A stretch of 64,000 nucleotides of DNA from Azoarcus_F sp048158365 (GCA_048158365.1 JBLLNL010000007.1); one strand, 5' to 3'. Positions 47,823-57,073 are shown, counted from the first letter of the stretch. The notes: generated from the letters alone by a model not told the origin. Numbers and translations are program-made.

Positions 47823-48573
47823 CGACGCTCACGGTGGCGAACACCTCGCGTGCATTGATGTAGAAGCTCGCAAAGATCGCCGGCACGAGCACCAGCGGCA
47901 CCAGCAGCATCAGGATCTGGCCCAGCAGCGGAATCACCGCGCCGATCGTACCGATCAGCAGGCCCGGAACGATGCCGCCCACCACCGCCAGCGAAATGCC
48001 GTAGGCCAGGAACGGGCGCCAGTTCTGCAAACAGGCATAGAAGCTGAAGAACATCGCCTTGGGGGCGGAAATCTTCCACCAACCGGCCAGGATCGGTGCG
48101 AACCAGTAGGCCATGATGACCGGTGCGGACAGGATCATCGCCACGATCACCGAGAAGCCGAGGTCCGGCACCTCGCCGGATTCCGGGTCGAACTCGCCGC
48201 GCATCATGCCGATCAACGCGCCGCCGTCGGTCGCCGACGTCAGCAGGATGACCAGCACGCTGCCGACCAGGTAGAAACCGCCGATCGTGACCAGCGCCGG
48301 CACGTTGCTCTTGAAGCCGGAGAACAGCAGGTCGGGGCCGCCTTTGCGGCCTTCGTCGATCGCACGACAGGTGTTGAGCACGCCGAGCGACAGCACCGGC
48401 ATGATCAGCGATGCGATCGCCTGGCCGAGCAGCGGCACCGAGCTGATCAGCACCAGGATCAGCAGATAGCCGAAGGAGGCGAAGGTCAGCAGGGCCGGAT
48501 TGCGTCGCCACAGCATGAAGCCTTCGCGGAGCCACGCCCAGCCGCGCTGGAGGGGAAGTTTTCGGGCTTGCAT
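47803..48573 (-). CDS. BPSS1780-family membrane protein
   Basis: Protein of 256 residues with about six membrane segments. The N-terminus ARKLPLQRGWAWLREGFMLWRRNPALL and the LYLILVLISSVP-like hydrophobic start identify the betaproteobacterial BPSS1780 family of unknown function. Its 3' end overlaps nadD, so it leads the nadD-rsfS-rlmH transcript. Confidence 0.85.
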   Translation of the reverse strand: MQARKLPLQRGWAWLREGFMLWRRNPALLTFASFGYLLILVLISSVPLLGQAIASLIMPVLSLGVLNTCRAIDEGRKGGPDLLFSGFKSNVPALVTIGGFYLVGSVLVILLTSATDGGALIGMMRGEFDPESGEVPDLGFSVIVAMILSAPVIMAYWFAPILAGWWKISAPKAMFFSFYACLQNWRPFLAYGISLAVVGGIVPGLLIGTIGAVIPLLGQILMLLVPLVLVPAIFASFYINAREVFATVSVDERIED

Positions 48574-48670
48574 CGAGTCGTCGTTGGTTGGCTATGTGAG
48601 TGTTTGGGTGGGTGGATGTCCGGCCCCGTAATGGGCATCGGCCGGGTGCGATTGGTTCCTGCGCAGCGGC

Positions 48671-49615
48671 TCAGCCCTGCGGCAGCGGGTGGGTGGTGTC
48701 GATGCGCAGCCGCAGGATGTCGCGATATTCGCCCGGATTCTTCACCTGCACCAGTTCGCCTTCCTTGGGCAGGTGGAAATCCTCGGCGCGTGACAGCCAG
48801 AAGCGCAGCGCCGCGGCGCGCAGCATCGCCGGCCAGCAGGCGAGTTCATCCACGCTGAAGGGGCGCTCCAGGTGGTACGCGGTCAGCAGTGCATCGGTCC
48901 GGACCGGGTCGAGCGCACCGTCGGCCATGGTACACCAGTCGTTGACCGTGACCGCGACATCGAACAGCAGCGCATCGTGCCCCGCGAAGTAGAAGTCGAT
49001 GACCCCGCCGATATGCTCGCCGTCCCACAGCACGTTGTCGCGAAAAAGGTCGGCATGAATCGCGCCGACCGGCAGCGCCGCGTGTTGCTGTGCCGCCTGG
49101 AACGCGAGTTCGGTGTCGAGCAGGGTCTGTTCGTCCGCGGCGAGAAAGGGGCGAACCCGCTGCGCGGTGTGGTCGCGCCAGTCCGCGCCGCGCGGATTGG
49201 GCTGGCGGCGACCGTAGGACAGGCCCGCCAGATGCAGGCCCGCCAGCATCGCGCCGACCCGGCCGCACTGTGCCGGGCTCGGGTCCATGATGGACGCGCC
49301 GACCAGGCGCGCGACCAGCGCGGCGGGTTTGTCGCTCAGCGTGCCGAGGTACTCGTTGTCGCGGTCGGCGATCGGGGCCGGTACCGGCAATCCGTGATGG
49401 GCCAGGTGCGCCATCAGGTAAAGGTAGTAGGGCAGCTCCGGGCGTGGAATGGATTCGAACAGCGTCAATACGTAACGGCCCAGCGTGGTCGTCACGAAGA
49501 AGTTGCTGTTCTGTACGCCGGCCGAAATGCCTTTCAGCTCGACCAGCCGGCCGATCGCATAACGGCCCAGCCAGGCTGCGAGCGTTTCGGTCGATACCGA
49601 TGTGAATACCGCCAT
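48671..49615 (-). CDS. thrB: Homoserine kinase (APH-type ThrB)
   Basis: Threonine pathway kinase of 314 residues, of the aminoglycoside-phosphotransferase-fold type found in betaproteobacteria and pseudomonads. It begins MAVFTSVSTETLAAWLGRYAIG. The catalytic loop is GAIHADLFRDNVLWDGE and the metal-binding Asp is in GVIDFYFAGHDALLFD. A DUF2782 gene lies upstream and polA diverges from them, a recurrent neighbourhood. Confidence 0.95.
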   Translation of the reverse strand: MAVFTSVSTETLAAWLGRYAIGRLVELKGISAGVQNSNFFVTTTLGRYVLTLFESIPRPELPYYLYLMAHLAHHGLPVPAPIADRDNEYLGTLSDKPAALVARLVGASIMDPSPAQCGRVGAMLAGLHLAGLSYGRRQPNPRGADWRDHTAQRVRPFLAADEQTLLDTELAFQAAQQHAALPVGAIHADLFRDNVLWDGEHIGGVIDFYFAGHDALLFDVAVTVNDWCTMADGALDPVRTDALLTAYHLERPFSVDELACWPAMLRAAALRFWLSRAEDFHLPKEGELVQVKNPGEYRDILRLRIDTTHPLPQG

Positions 49616-49673
49616 GGACGTTCAGCGTGCGCCGCCGGTCACGGGCTGCACCGCTCCCGGTACATGGCGCAGA

Positions 49674-50000
49674 TCACCACGAGCGGATCACCCACATCGG
49701 CACCGACAGCGGAGGCGAGGCATCGTTGTGCCGCACCAGCGTGCCATCGCCGCGCCGGTCGATCAGATAGTAGGGCACCCCGTGCGGCGGCGTGACCTTG
49801 ACCATGTAAAGGCGACCGTTGATGCGGTATTCCTCGACCGTGTTGCCGTCGCGCTGAAGAATGGTGACCTCGGGTTCGAATTCATCGGTCATGCCCGGCG
49901 GCGGGGGCGGCGGCTCGGGCAGTGGCTCGAGTCCGGGAGGTTGTTGCGCCATCACCGGCAGGGCCAGCGCGAGCAGCAGGGCAAGCACGAATCGACGCAT
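49674..50000 (-). CDS. DUF2782 exported protein
   Basis: Protein of 108 residues with a signal peptide (RRFVLALLLALALPVMA), a poly-Pro segment (EPLPEPPPPPPG) and the DUF2782 core PEVTILQRDGNTVEEYRINGRLYMVKVTPPHGVPYYLIDRRGDG. Predicted periplasmic; function unknown. Starts upstream of thrB by 58 bases. Confidence 0.9.
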   Translation of the reverse strand: MRRFVLALLLALALPVMAQQPPGLEPLPEPPPPPPGMTDEFEPEVTILQRDGNTVEEYRINGRLYMVKVTPPHGVPYYLIDRRGDGTLVRHNDASPPLSVPMWVIRSW

Positions 50001-50026
50001 GTCATTCTCCATTAATTGAATCGATT

Positions 50027-50218
50027 CTACCGCGAAAGCCGCCCGGCTGCGTCGCACGCCGGCGGCGAGATAAGCAGGTCCTCGTCGCCACCGCGCCTGG
50101 CGTCGTCCACGCGCGAACCGAACAGCCACACTGCCGTATCGTCACCGAAGGCTTCGCTTGCAGATTGCCGGATCGCAGAAATTTGCTCGGGAGAGCGTCT
50201 CACCATTGTTCCTGACAA
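50027..50218 (-). pseudogene. Truncated MNT-type nucleotidyltransferase
   Basis: 63 residues matching the start of minimal nucleotidyltransferases (HEPN/MNT antitoxin type): AVWLFGSRVDDARRGGDEDLLIS. The usual GS(x)10DxD is changed to D-E-D, and the frame then ends in AAGRLSR, so the C-terminal half is missing. No HEPN partner is adjacent. It is a decayed fragment, though the frame stays open. Confidence 0.65.
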
Positions 50219-50229
50219 CAGTTATGAAT

Positions 50230-50528
50230 CTAGTGTAGTGGTGCACGCTGAATGGAACTTATACGACCGCTTCGCGGAGACGGGTTTCTCCCTCCCCTTC
50301 AAGGGGAAGGTCGCGCCAGCGACGTTTGCGATTGGACGGGCTGGGGTGGGGATGGGTTTCCCCACGGCGGCCGTGACCCATCCCCATCCTGTCCTTCCCC
50401 TTGAAGGGGAAGGCACCTTCTATCGGCTCATGGCGAACTCCGCTCACCAAGCGGCTGTGATGCCGGTCGACGTGAATATCTCATCAAGAGCGCACCACTC
50501 CACTAGTGTAGTGCTGCACGTTGTATGG
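50230..50528. repeat. Element bounded by 26 bp direct repeats, containing palindromic repeat copy 2
   Basis: CTAGTGTAGTGGTGCACGCT... (50230-50255) recurs as CTAGTGTAGTGCTGCACGTT... (50503-50528) with four mismatches over 26 bases. Between them, 50288-50413 is a second full copy of the palindromic unit seen at 8951-9049 (CCTCCCCTTCAAGGGGAAGG type ends, core GGATGGG/CCCATCC). No gene is seen in the surrounding 50220-50700 apart from the polA promoter region. Confidence 0.65.
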
Positions 50529-50706
50529 AGCTACCTTGCGCCTTGCGAACTCATGTCGAAACAAGTCAGACCGTGCTTCGCTGCATCTGTCCCGGGACAA
50601 CGCAGAGTTCACGCACTGGAAGACGGCCGCCTTGGGTCGGTCCTGGTGCGGCCAACTCTGGGATAATCCAATCGTTTCGCCAATTTTTTCACAGTGAAGG
50701 TTCGCG

Positions 50707-53409
50707 ATGCCCAAGTTGCTGCTCGTCGACGGTTCCAGTTACCTTTATCGCGCGTTCCACGCGCTGCCCGATCTGCGCAATTCGGCCGGCGAGCCGACCG
50801 GGGCGATCCGCGGCGTGCTGTCGATGCTTCGGCGGCTCGAGGCGGACTATGCGGCGGAGTATCGCGCGTGCGTCTTCGATGCCAAGGGCAAGACCTTTCG
50901 CGACGACTGGTATCCGGAGTACAAGTCGCACCGCCCGCCGATGCCGGACGACCTGCGCGCGCAGATCGAGCCGCTGCACCAGGCGGTCGAGGCCGAGGGC
51001 TGGCCGCTGCTGATGGTCGACGGCGTAGAGGCCGACGACGTGATCGGCACGCTGACCCGCCAAGCGGTCGAGGCCGGCTGGGACGTGGTCATCTCCACCG
51101 GCGACAAGGATCTGACCCAGCTGGTGCAGCCCGGCGTGCGCTGGATCAACACGATGAGCGAGGAGGTGCTGGACGAGGCGGGTGTCACCGCGAAGTTCGG
51201 CGTTCCCCCGGAGCGCATCGTCGATTACCTTGCGCTGGTCGGCGACACCGTGGACAACGTGCCCGGCGTGGACAAGTGCGGCCCCAAGACCGCGGTCAAA
51301 TGGCTGACCGAATACGGCACGCTGGACAACCTGATCGCCAACGCCGACAAGGTCGGCGGCAAGGTCGGCGAGAACCTGCGCAAGCATCTCGACTTCCTGC
51401 CGCTCGGCCGCCGCCTGGTCACCGTCGCCACCGACCTCGACCTGCCGGTCAAGCCATCCGACCTGCCCGCGCGCGAAGACGACAAGGCCGCGTTGCGCGC
51501 GCTGTACGAGCGCTTCGAATTCAGGTCGTGGCTCAAGGATCTGGAGATTAAAATGGGGTCAGACTCCTTTTTCTCCGCGAAAAAGGAGTCTGACCCCATT
51601 TTAACGGAGGACTACGCGACGATCCTCGACTGGCCGACCCTCGACGCCTGGCTCGGCAAGATCGACGCGGCCGACATCACCGCCTTCGACACCGAGACCA
51701 CCAGTCTGGATCCGATGGCGGCGCGGCTGGTGGGGATGTCGTTCTCGGTCGAACCGGGCGAGGCGGCCTACCTGCCGCTCGCGCATGTCGATGACGAGCA
51801 GCCGACGCAACTGCCGATCGACGAAGTCCTCGCCAAGCTCAGGCCCTGGCTCGAGTCGGACGCCCATCGCAAGGTCGGCCAAAACCTGAAGTATGACGCG
51901 CATGTGCTCGCCAATCACGACATCCGCCTGGGCGGCATCGCGGCCGACACGCTGCTGGAATCCTACGTGCTCGAAAGCGACAAGCCGCATGACATGGATT
52001 CGCTCGCGAGCCGGCATCTGGGGCTGAAGACGATCACCTACACCGAGGTCTGCGGCAAGGGCGCGAAGCAGATCGGCTTTGCCGAAGTGCCGATCGAGCG
52101 TGCCACCGAGTACGCCGCCGAGGACGCCGACGTGACGCTGCGCCTGCATCGGCACTTCTCGGCGATGCTGGCGCGCGAGCCCCGGCTCGACGCGCTGTAT
52201 CGCGACATCGAGCTGCCGGCGATGGGTGTGCTGCTCGACATGGAGCGCACCGGCGTGCTGATCGACCCCTTTCTGCTCGCGCAGCATGGCGAGGAACTCG
52301 GGCGGCGGCTGTTCGAACTGGAGCGCGAGGCGCACACGCTCGCCGGCCAGCCGTTCAACCTCGGCTCGCCCAAGCAGCTCGGCGAGATCCTGTTCGGCAA
52401 GCTCGGTCTGCCGGTGGTCAAGAAGACCGCCACCGGCCAGCCCTCGACCGACGAGGACGTGCTGACGCAGCTCGCCGACGACTACCCGCTGCCCAAGCTG
52501 CTGCTCGAGCACCGCGGGCTGGCCAAGCTGAAGAGCACCTATGCCGACAAGTTGCCGCGCATGGTCAACCCCAGGACCGGACGCGTGCATACCAGCTTCT
52601 CGCAGGCGACCGCGGTGACCGGCCGGCTCGCCAGCTCGGAGCCCAACCTGCAGAACATCCCGATCCGTACCGACGAGGGTCGGCGCATCCGCGCGGCCTT
52701 CATCGCGCCCAAGGGCTGCAGCATCGTCAGCGCCGACTATTCCCAGATCGAGCTGCGCATCATGGCGCACCTGTCGGCCGACGAACGCCTGCTCGACGCG
52801 TTCGCGCACGGCGAGGACGTGCATCGCGCGACCGCCGCCGAGGTCTTCGGCGTGCCGCCGGCCGAGGTCAGCAGCGAGCAGCGCCGCTACGCCAAGGTCA
52901 TCAACTTCGGTCTGATCTACGGCATGAGCGCGCACGGCCTGGCCCGCAACCTTGGGATCGACCGTGCCGCCGCGCAGAGCTGGATAGACCGCTACTTCGC
53001 CCGCTACCCCGGCGTCGCCCGCTACATGGACGAGACCAAGACGATCGCGAAGTCCCAGGGCTATGTCGAGACCGTGTTCGGCCGCCGCCTGTATCTGCCC
53101 GACATCCGCGCCCAGCAGGCCGGCCGCCGCCAGGGCGCCGAACGCGCCGCGATCAACGCGCCGATGCAGGGCACCGCCGCCGACCTGATCAAGAAGGCGA
53201 TGATCGCGACCCACGCGTGGCTGAAGGCAGAAGGCCTCGCGTCCCGCCTGATCCTGCAGGTGCACGACGAGCTGGTGCTGGAAGTGCCGACGGCCGAGCT
53301 CGACATCATTCGTGCAGAACTGCCGCGCCTGATGGGTGGTGTGGCCGAACTGAAGGTGCCGCTGCTGGTCGAGGTGGGGGTGGGGGAGAACTGGGATCAG
53401 GCGCATTGA
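50707..53409 (+). CDS. polA: DNA polymerase I, with in-frame palindrome insertion
   Basis: Enzyme of 900 residues: 5'-nuclease domain (1-280), 3'-5' exonuclease domain (about 305-480) and polymerase domain. Proofreading motifs are intact: Exo I FDTETTSLD, Exo II KVGQNLKYDAHVL, Exo III YAAEDADVTL. Polymerase motifs A DYSQIELRIMAHLS, B RRYAKVINFGLIYGMS and C VHDELVLEV are intact. A 57 bp perfect palindrome adds 19 codons (near residues 281-299) in the linker between the two nuclease domains without breaking the frame. Diverges from thrB/DUF2782. ATG follows CAGTGAAGGTTCGCG. Confidence 0.97.
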   Translation: MPKLLLVDGSSYLYRAFHALPDLRNSAGEPTGAIRGVLSMLRRLEADYAAEYRACVFDAKGKTFRDDWYPEYKSHRPPMPDDLRAQIEPLHQAVEAEGWPLLMVDGVEADDVIGTLTRQAVEAGWDVVISTGDKDLTQLVQPGVRWINTMSEEVLDEAGVTAKFGVPPERIVDYLALVGDTVDNVPGVDKCGPKTAVKWLTEYGTLDNLIANADKVGGKVGENLRKHLDFLPLGRRLVTVATDLDLPVKPSDLPAREDDKAALRALYERFEFRSWLKDLEIKMGSDSFFSAKKESDPILTEDYATILDWPTLDAWLGKIDAADITAFDTETTSLDPMAARLVGMSFSVEPGEAAYLPLAHVDDEQPTQLPIDEVLAKLRPWLESDAHRKVGQNLKYDAHVLANHDIRLGGIAADTLLESYVLESDKPHDMDSLASRHLGLKTITYTEVCGKGAKQIGFAEVPIERATEYAAEDADVTLRLHRHFSAMLAREPRLDALYRDIELPAMGVLLDMERTGVLIDPFLLAQHGEELGRRLFELEREAHTLAGQPFNLGSPKQLGEILFGKLGLPVVKKTATGQPSTDEDVLTQLADDYPLPKLLLEHRGLAKLKSTYADKLPRMVNPRTGRVHTSFSQATAVTGRLASSEPNLQNIPIRTDEGRRIRAAFIAPKGCSIVSADYSQIELRIMAHLSADERLLDAFAHGEDVHRATAAEVFGVPPAEVSSEQRRYAKVINFGLIYGMSAHGLARNLGIDRAAAQSWIDRYFARYPGVARYMDETKTIAKSQGYVETVFGRRLYLPDIRAQQAGRRQGAERAAINAPMQGTAADLIKKAMIATHAWLKAEGLASRLILQVHDELVLEVPTAELDIIRAELPRLMGGVAELKVPLLVEVGVGENWDQAH
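51548..51604. repeat. Perfect 25 bp inverted repeat inside polA
   Basis: Bases 51548-51572 and 51580-51604 are exact reverse complements around a 7-base loop (CTCCGCG). The arms contain GGGGTCAGACTCC, a sequence I associate with dispersed REP-type palindromes near RAYT transposases. The length, 57 bp, is a multiple of three, and it reads as KMGSDSFFSAKKESDPIL in polA. Strong RNA hairpin expected in the polA mRNA. Confidence 0.85.
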
Positions 53410-53462
53410 ATCGTATGATCGGATGCAGGTGATGTTGTAATGATGCTTGGAGAGGTGTAGTT

Positions 53463-53482
53463 TTGCATCAAAATTGATGCAA
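53463..53482 (+). promoter_or_regulatory. Operator-like inverted repeat of the vapBC operon
   Basis: TTGCATCA-AAAT-TGATGCAA is a perfect 8 bp inverted repeat 12 bases before the antitoxin ATG, next to the ribosome site AAGGAGT. VapBC complexes bind such palindromes to repress themselves. Confidence 0.55.
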
Positions 53483-53494
53483 GAAGGAGTGATC

Positions 53495-53701
53495 ATGCGC
53501 ACCACCGTGACCATCGACGACGAGCTTTACGCCAAGGCGCTCGAGTTGGCAGACCCCGGCATGGAGAAGTCCGAGCTTTTTCGCGAGGCTGTTCAAACCT
53601 TCGTGCGTGTACAGGCGGCGAGGCGGCTCTCCGGACTGGGTGGCACTCAGCCGGACATGCAGGATATTCCGCGTCGTCGTGACGGCGAGGAGCGGCAGTG
53701 A
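53495..53701 (+). CDS. vapB: VapB-type antitoxin
   Basis: Protein of 68 residues. MRTTVTIDDELYAKALELADPGMEKSELFREAVQTFVRVQAARRL is a ribbon-helix-helix antitoxin of the VapB/DUF2191 type, followed by a C-terminal toxin-binding tail LSGLGGTQPDMQDIPRR. ATG at 53495 has the site AAGGAGTGATC. Its end overlaps the toxin GTG start by four bases. A longer frame upstream is not supported. Confidence 0.88.
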   Translation: MRTTVTIDDELYAKALELADPGMEKSELFREAVQTFVRVQAARRLSGLGGTQPDMQDIPRRRDGEERQ

Positions 53702-54075
53702 CTGTGCTTGTCGACACCTCGGTATGGGTAGATCACTTCAGGCATCCTCACGAAGCACTGCCCAGCCTGCTGGAAAGAGACCAGGTTCTCACTCACCCGA
53801 TGGTGCGCATCGAACTCGCCTGCGGTACCCCTCCCGGGCCGCGCGCTCGTGCCCTGGGTGACATGGCACTGTTGCGACCGGCGTCTCAGGCAACCTGGGA
53901 TGAGGTGGCGTCGTTCATCGAACGCGAGAGCCTCTTCGGGCTTGGCTGTGGCCTGGTCGATATCACGCTGCTCGCTTCGACGCTGATCACCCCTGGAGCG
54001 CGTCTGTGGACGCTGGACAAGCGTCTTGCCGCCTTGGCCAGGCGTTTCGGCGTGGCGTGGAACGCCGGTCGCTGA
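53698..54075 (+). CDS. vapC: VapC-type PIN-domain ribonuclease toxin
   Basis: Toxin of 125 residues starting with GTG. PIN-domain acidic residues: first Asp in VLVDTSVWVDHF, Glu in VRIELACG, and Asp in GLGCGLVDITLLAS, with a fourth in LWTLDKRLAALARR. Such enzymes cut tRNA or rRNA. Translation is coupled to vapB. It is the first accessory module between polA and the glycan genes. Confidence 0.92.
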   Translation: MTVLVDTSVWVDHFRHPHEALPSLLERDQVLTHPMVRIELACGTPPGPRARALGDMALLRPASQATWDEVASFIERESLFGLGCGLVDITLLASTLITPGARLWTLDKRLAALARRFGVAWNAGR

Positions 54076-54141
54076 ACTGCATCCGGATCCGGATCGGAAT
54101 CGCACACCTTGTCTGCATGCCAGTTGCCGTTTGGCGGGCGT

Positions 54142-54147
54142 TATAAT
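54142..54147 (+). promoter_or_regulatory. Perfect -10 box before the carbamoyltransferase gene
   Basis: TATAAT lies 29 bases before the TTG start at 54177. No good -35 is seen at 17 bp, so an activator may be needed. It would be the promoter of the glycan operon. Confidence 0.35.
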
Positions 54148-54176
54148 CCGCCTTTTAATCGCTTTCGGATTCCCCT

Positions 54177-55952
54177 TTGTCCCTGACCATCCTCGGCCTG
54201 TCCGGCGCACTTACGCACGACCCATCCGCCGCCCTGTACATCGACGGCAAGCTCGTCGCTGCGGCCGAAGAAGAACGCTTCGTGCGCGACAAGCATGCGA
54301 AGCACCGCATGCCGTACGAGTCGGCCCGGTTCTGCCTGGATTTTGCCGGCATCGAGCCCAGGGACGTCACCGCGGTCGCGATCCCGTTCGCGCCGATCAG
54401 CCTTCGCGAGAAGGCGCGCTGGCACTATGCCAGGCGCTACTGGTACGCGCCCGACCGCGGGCTGGATGCGATCCTGATGGGCAACCGGCGGTTTCATCGC
54501 TACCGCAAGCGCATCGAATGGTGTCTGCAGCAGCTCGGCTTCGACCTCGCAAAGACCGAGATCGTGCCGGTCGAACACCACCTCACCCACGCGTCCAGTG
54601 CGTATCACTGCTCCGGCTTCACCGAAAAGACCGCGATACTCGGCATCGACGGCAAGGGCGAGTACGCGACCACCTTCTTCGGCTACGGCGAGAACGGCCG
54701 CATCCACAAGATCAAGGAGTTCTACGACCCGGACTCGCTCGGCGGCCTGTACGGTGCGATCACCGAGTACCTCGGCTTCGAGATGCTCGATGGCGAGTAC
54801 AAGGTCATGGGCATGGCGCCCTATGGGGATCCGCACAAGTACGATTTCTCGCGGCTGGCGAAATTCGAGAACGGCGAGCTGGTCGTCAACACCGATCTGG
54901 CCAACGTGATCGGCCTGCGCCGCTACAAGGAGAACGGCAAGGGCTACTACTTCTCGCCGAAACTGATCGACTGGCTGGGCCCGATGCGCCATGGGGATGT
55001 CGCCGACGAACCCTATATTCATTATGCCGCGAGCATGCAGAAGCTGTTCGAGGATTTGTCGCTGCAGATGATGGACTACTACCTGGGCGACATCCTGCGC
55101 GAAACCGGCAGGCTCGCGTTCGCGGGCGGCGGCGCGCTGAACGTGAAGCTCAACCAGAAGATCATCGCGCGCCCCGAGGTCAAGGAACTCTTCGTGCAGC
55201 CCGCCTCGGGCGACTCCGGCACCGCGGTCGGCGCCGCGTCCTATGTGTCGGTCGAGCGCGGTGTGCCGGTCGAGAAGATGGAGCATGTCTATCTCGGCCC
55301 GCGCTACAGCAACGAGGACGTAATCGCCGCCTGCGCCCGCCATCCGGCCAGGCCGGTCTGGGAACTCATCCCGGACGGCGACACCGCGGTGCCGCAGCGC
55401 ATCGCGCAGATCCTCGCCGACGGCCATCCGGTCGCGTGGTTCCAAGGCCGCATGGAGTTCGGCCCGCGCGCGCTCGGCGGCCGCTCCATCGTCGGTTGCC
55501 CCAGCGCTCCGGGCGTGGCCGACCGCATCAACGAGCAGATCAAGTTCCGCGAACGCTGGCGCCCGTTCTGTCCGAGCATGCTCGACACGGTCGGCCCGCA
55601 GATGCTCGCCACCGACCATCCGGCCCCGTTCATGACCTTCACCTTCGAGGTCGCCGAGGAGTGGAAGACCCGCGTGCCCGAAGTGGTGCACGAGGACGGC
55701 ACCTCCCGCGCCCAGGTGCTCGAACGCCGCCACAACCCGCGCTACTACGACCTGATGGTCGAGATGGAAAAACTCACCGGCAACGGCGTGGTGCTGAACA
55801 CGTCGCTCAACCGCCGCGGCGAACCGATGATCTGCTCGCCGACCGACGCGCTGAACATGTTCTTCGGGTCGGATCTGCAGGTGCTGGTGATGGAAGACGT
55901 GCTGGTGGTGAAGCAGGGCGGGGCGGGCACGCCTGACGCGGCACAACGATGA
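54177..55952 (+). CDS. Carbamoyltransferase (NodU/TobZ/WapO family)
   Basis: Protein of 591 residues, starting with TTG since homology (LTILGLSGALTHDPSAALYIDGKLVAAAEEERF) begins at once. It has an ASKHA-type N-terminal domain with VEHHLTHASSAYH (substrate His residues) and GIDGKGEYATTFFGYG, and a YrdC-like/C-terminal carbamoyltransferase domain with GRMEFGPRALGGRSIVG and NTSLNRRGEPM. The enzyme moves carbamoyl from carbamoyl-phosphate to a hydroxyl. With glycosyltransferases downstream it probably decorates LPS core or another glycan, like WapO of Pseudomonas. Overlaps the next gene by four bases. Confidence 0.9.
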   Translation: MSLTILGLSGALTHDPSAALYIDGKLVAAAEEERFVRDKHAKHRMPYESARFCLDFAGIEPRDVTAVAIPFAPISLREKARWHYARRYWYAPDRGLDAILMGNRRFHRYRKRIEWCLQQLGFDLAKTEIVPVEHHLTHASSAYHCSGFTEKTAILGIDGKGEYATTFFGYGENGRIHKIKEFYDPDSLGGLYGAITEYLGFEMLDGEYKVMGMAPYGDPHKYDFSRLAKFENGELVVNTDLANVIGLRRYKENGKGYYFSPKLIDWLGPMRHGDVADEPYIHYAASMQKLFEDLSLQMMDYYLGDILRETGRLAFAGGGALNVKLNQKIIARPEVKELFVQPASGDSGTAVGAASYVSVERGVPVEKMEHVYLGPRYSNEDVIAACARHPARPVWELIPDGDTAVPQRIAQILADGHPVAWFQGRMEFGPRALGGRSIVGCPSAPGVADRINEQIKFRERWRPFCPSMLDTVGPQMLATDHPAPFMTFTFEVAEEWKTRVPEVVHEDGTSRAQVLERRHNPRYYDLMVEMEKLTGNGVVLNTSLNRRGEPMICSPTDALNMFFGSDLQVLVMEDVLVVKQGGAGTPDAAQR

Positions 55953-57073
55953 GTGAGAGTACGTTGGAGCGGTGGGCGCTGCAGTTCTGCCACTGCCACT
56001 ACGGCCCCTTCGCGGACGTCGGCCGGCAGTATGCGAACACGCTGAGGCGGCTCGGTTTCAAGGTGTGTACCGTCTATCTCACCGGCGAGGCGCGCGAGGA
56101 CATCCGCGCGCTGACCAATTCGGATGAGGTCATCTTTCTTGGCTTTTCGAGTCGTGAGGTGTCCGGGCTGAAGCTGTCCGCGTTGAAGGCATTCCGGCGC
56201 ATCGTCAAGGAGCGCGACTACCGCTTCGTGATCGCGCACCGGTTCAAGCCGATCTACGTTGCCTGTCTCGCCTCCGGCCTGCCGGTGTTCGGCGTCAGCC
56301 ATTCCTTCGGCGACTACCGGCGCGTAGGGCGGCGCGCCTTCGCCCGGGTGTTCCGCAAGCGCTTGACCCTGCTCGCGGTGTCGAATGCGGTCCGCGACGA
56401 AATCCGGCAATGCCTGCCGGACTGGCGCGAAGACGAGATACAGACCTGCTACAACCGGCTCGATGTGGACCGGGTGCGCGCGGGCCTGACCGAGCGGGAC
56501 GCCGCGCGCGACACGCTGGGCTTGCCACGCGAAGCCTTTGTCGTCGCCAACGTCGGGCGGCTGCATCCGGACAAGGACCAGGCGACGCTGATCCGCGCCT
56601 TTGCGCATGCCCGTGAACGCCTGCCGGCCGGCGCGCTGCTCGCCATCATCGGAAGCGGGCGCCTGGAGGCGAAGCTCGAGGCGCTCGCGCAGGAACTCGG
56701 ACTGGGTGAGTCGGTGCGACTGCTCGGGCAGGTGCCGGAGGTCTGGCGCCATTTCAGGGCTTTCGACGTGTTCGCGCTGTCCTCGGATCACGAGCCCTTC
56801 GGCATGGTGCTGCTCGAGGCGATGGTGGCGGGCGTTCCGGTCATCGCCACCGACTGCGGCGGCGCCCCCGAAGTCCTCGTCGACATCGCCCCGCTGGTTC
56901 CGCTGGGCGACAGCGAGCGCCTCGCCGACGGCCTGGTGCAACTCGCCGGGCTCACCGACGAAGGGCGCAGCACATTCGCGGCGGCGGCCCTGGCGCGAGT
57001 CGTGGCGCAGTTTTCGGATGAGGTGGCCCCCGCGACGTTGGCCCGGTTGCTGTCCTCGGTCGGCAAGACATGA
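55949..57073 (+). CDS. Glycosyltransferase family 4 protein
   Basis: GT-B glycosyltransferase of 374 residues. N-terminal CHYGPFADVGRQYANTLRRLGF; the C-terminal donor domain has VANVGRLHPDKDQATLIRAFAHAR, GSGRLEAKLEALAQELGL and FALSSDHEPFGMVLLEAMVAGVPVIATDCGGAPEV, the EX7E retaining motif. Starts ATGA-coupled to the carbamoyltransferase and overlaps the next gene, so an operon. Acts at the inner membrane on LPS or capsule precursors (inferred). Confidence 0.92.
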   Translation: MSESTLERWALQFCHCHYGPFADVGRQYANTLRRLGFKVCTVYLTGEAREDIRALTNSDEVIFLGFSSREVSGLKLSALKAFRRIVKERDYRFVIAHRFKPIYVACLASGLPVFGVSHSFGDYRRVGRRAFARVFRKRLTLLAVSNAVRDEIRQCLPDWREDEIQTCYNRLDVDRVRAGLTERDAARDTLGLPREAFVVANVGRLHPDKDQATLIRAFAHARERLPAGALLAIIGSGRLEAKLEALAQELGLGESVRLLGQVPEVWRHFRAFDVFALSSDHEPFGMVLLEAMVAGVPVIATDCGGAPEVLVDIAPLVPLGDSERLADGLVQLAGLTDEGRSTFAAAALARVVAQFSDEVAPATLARLLSSVGKT

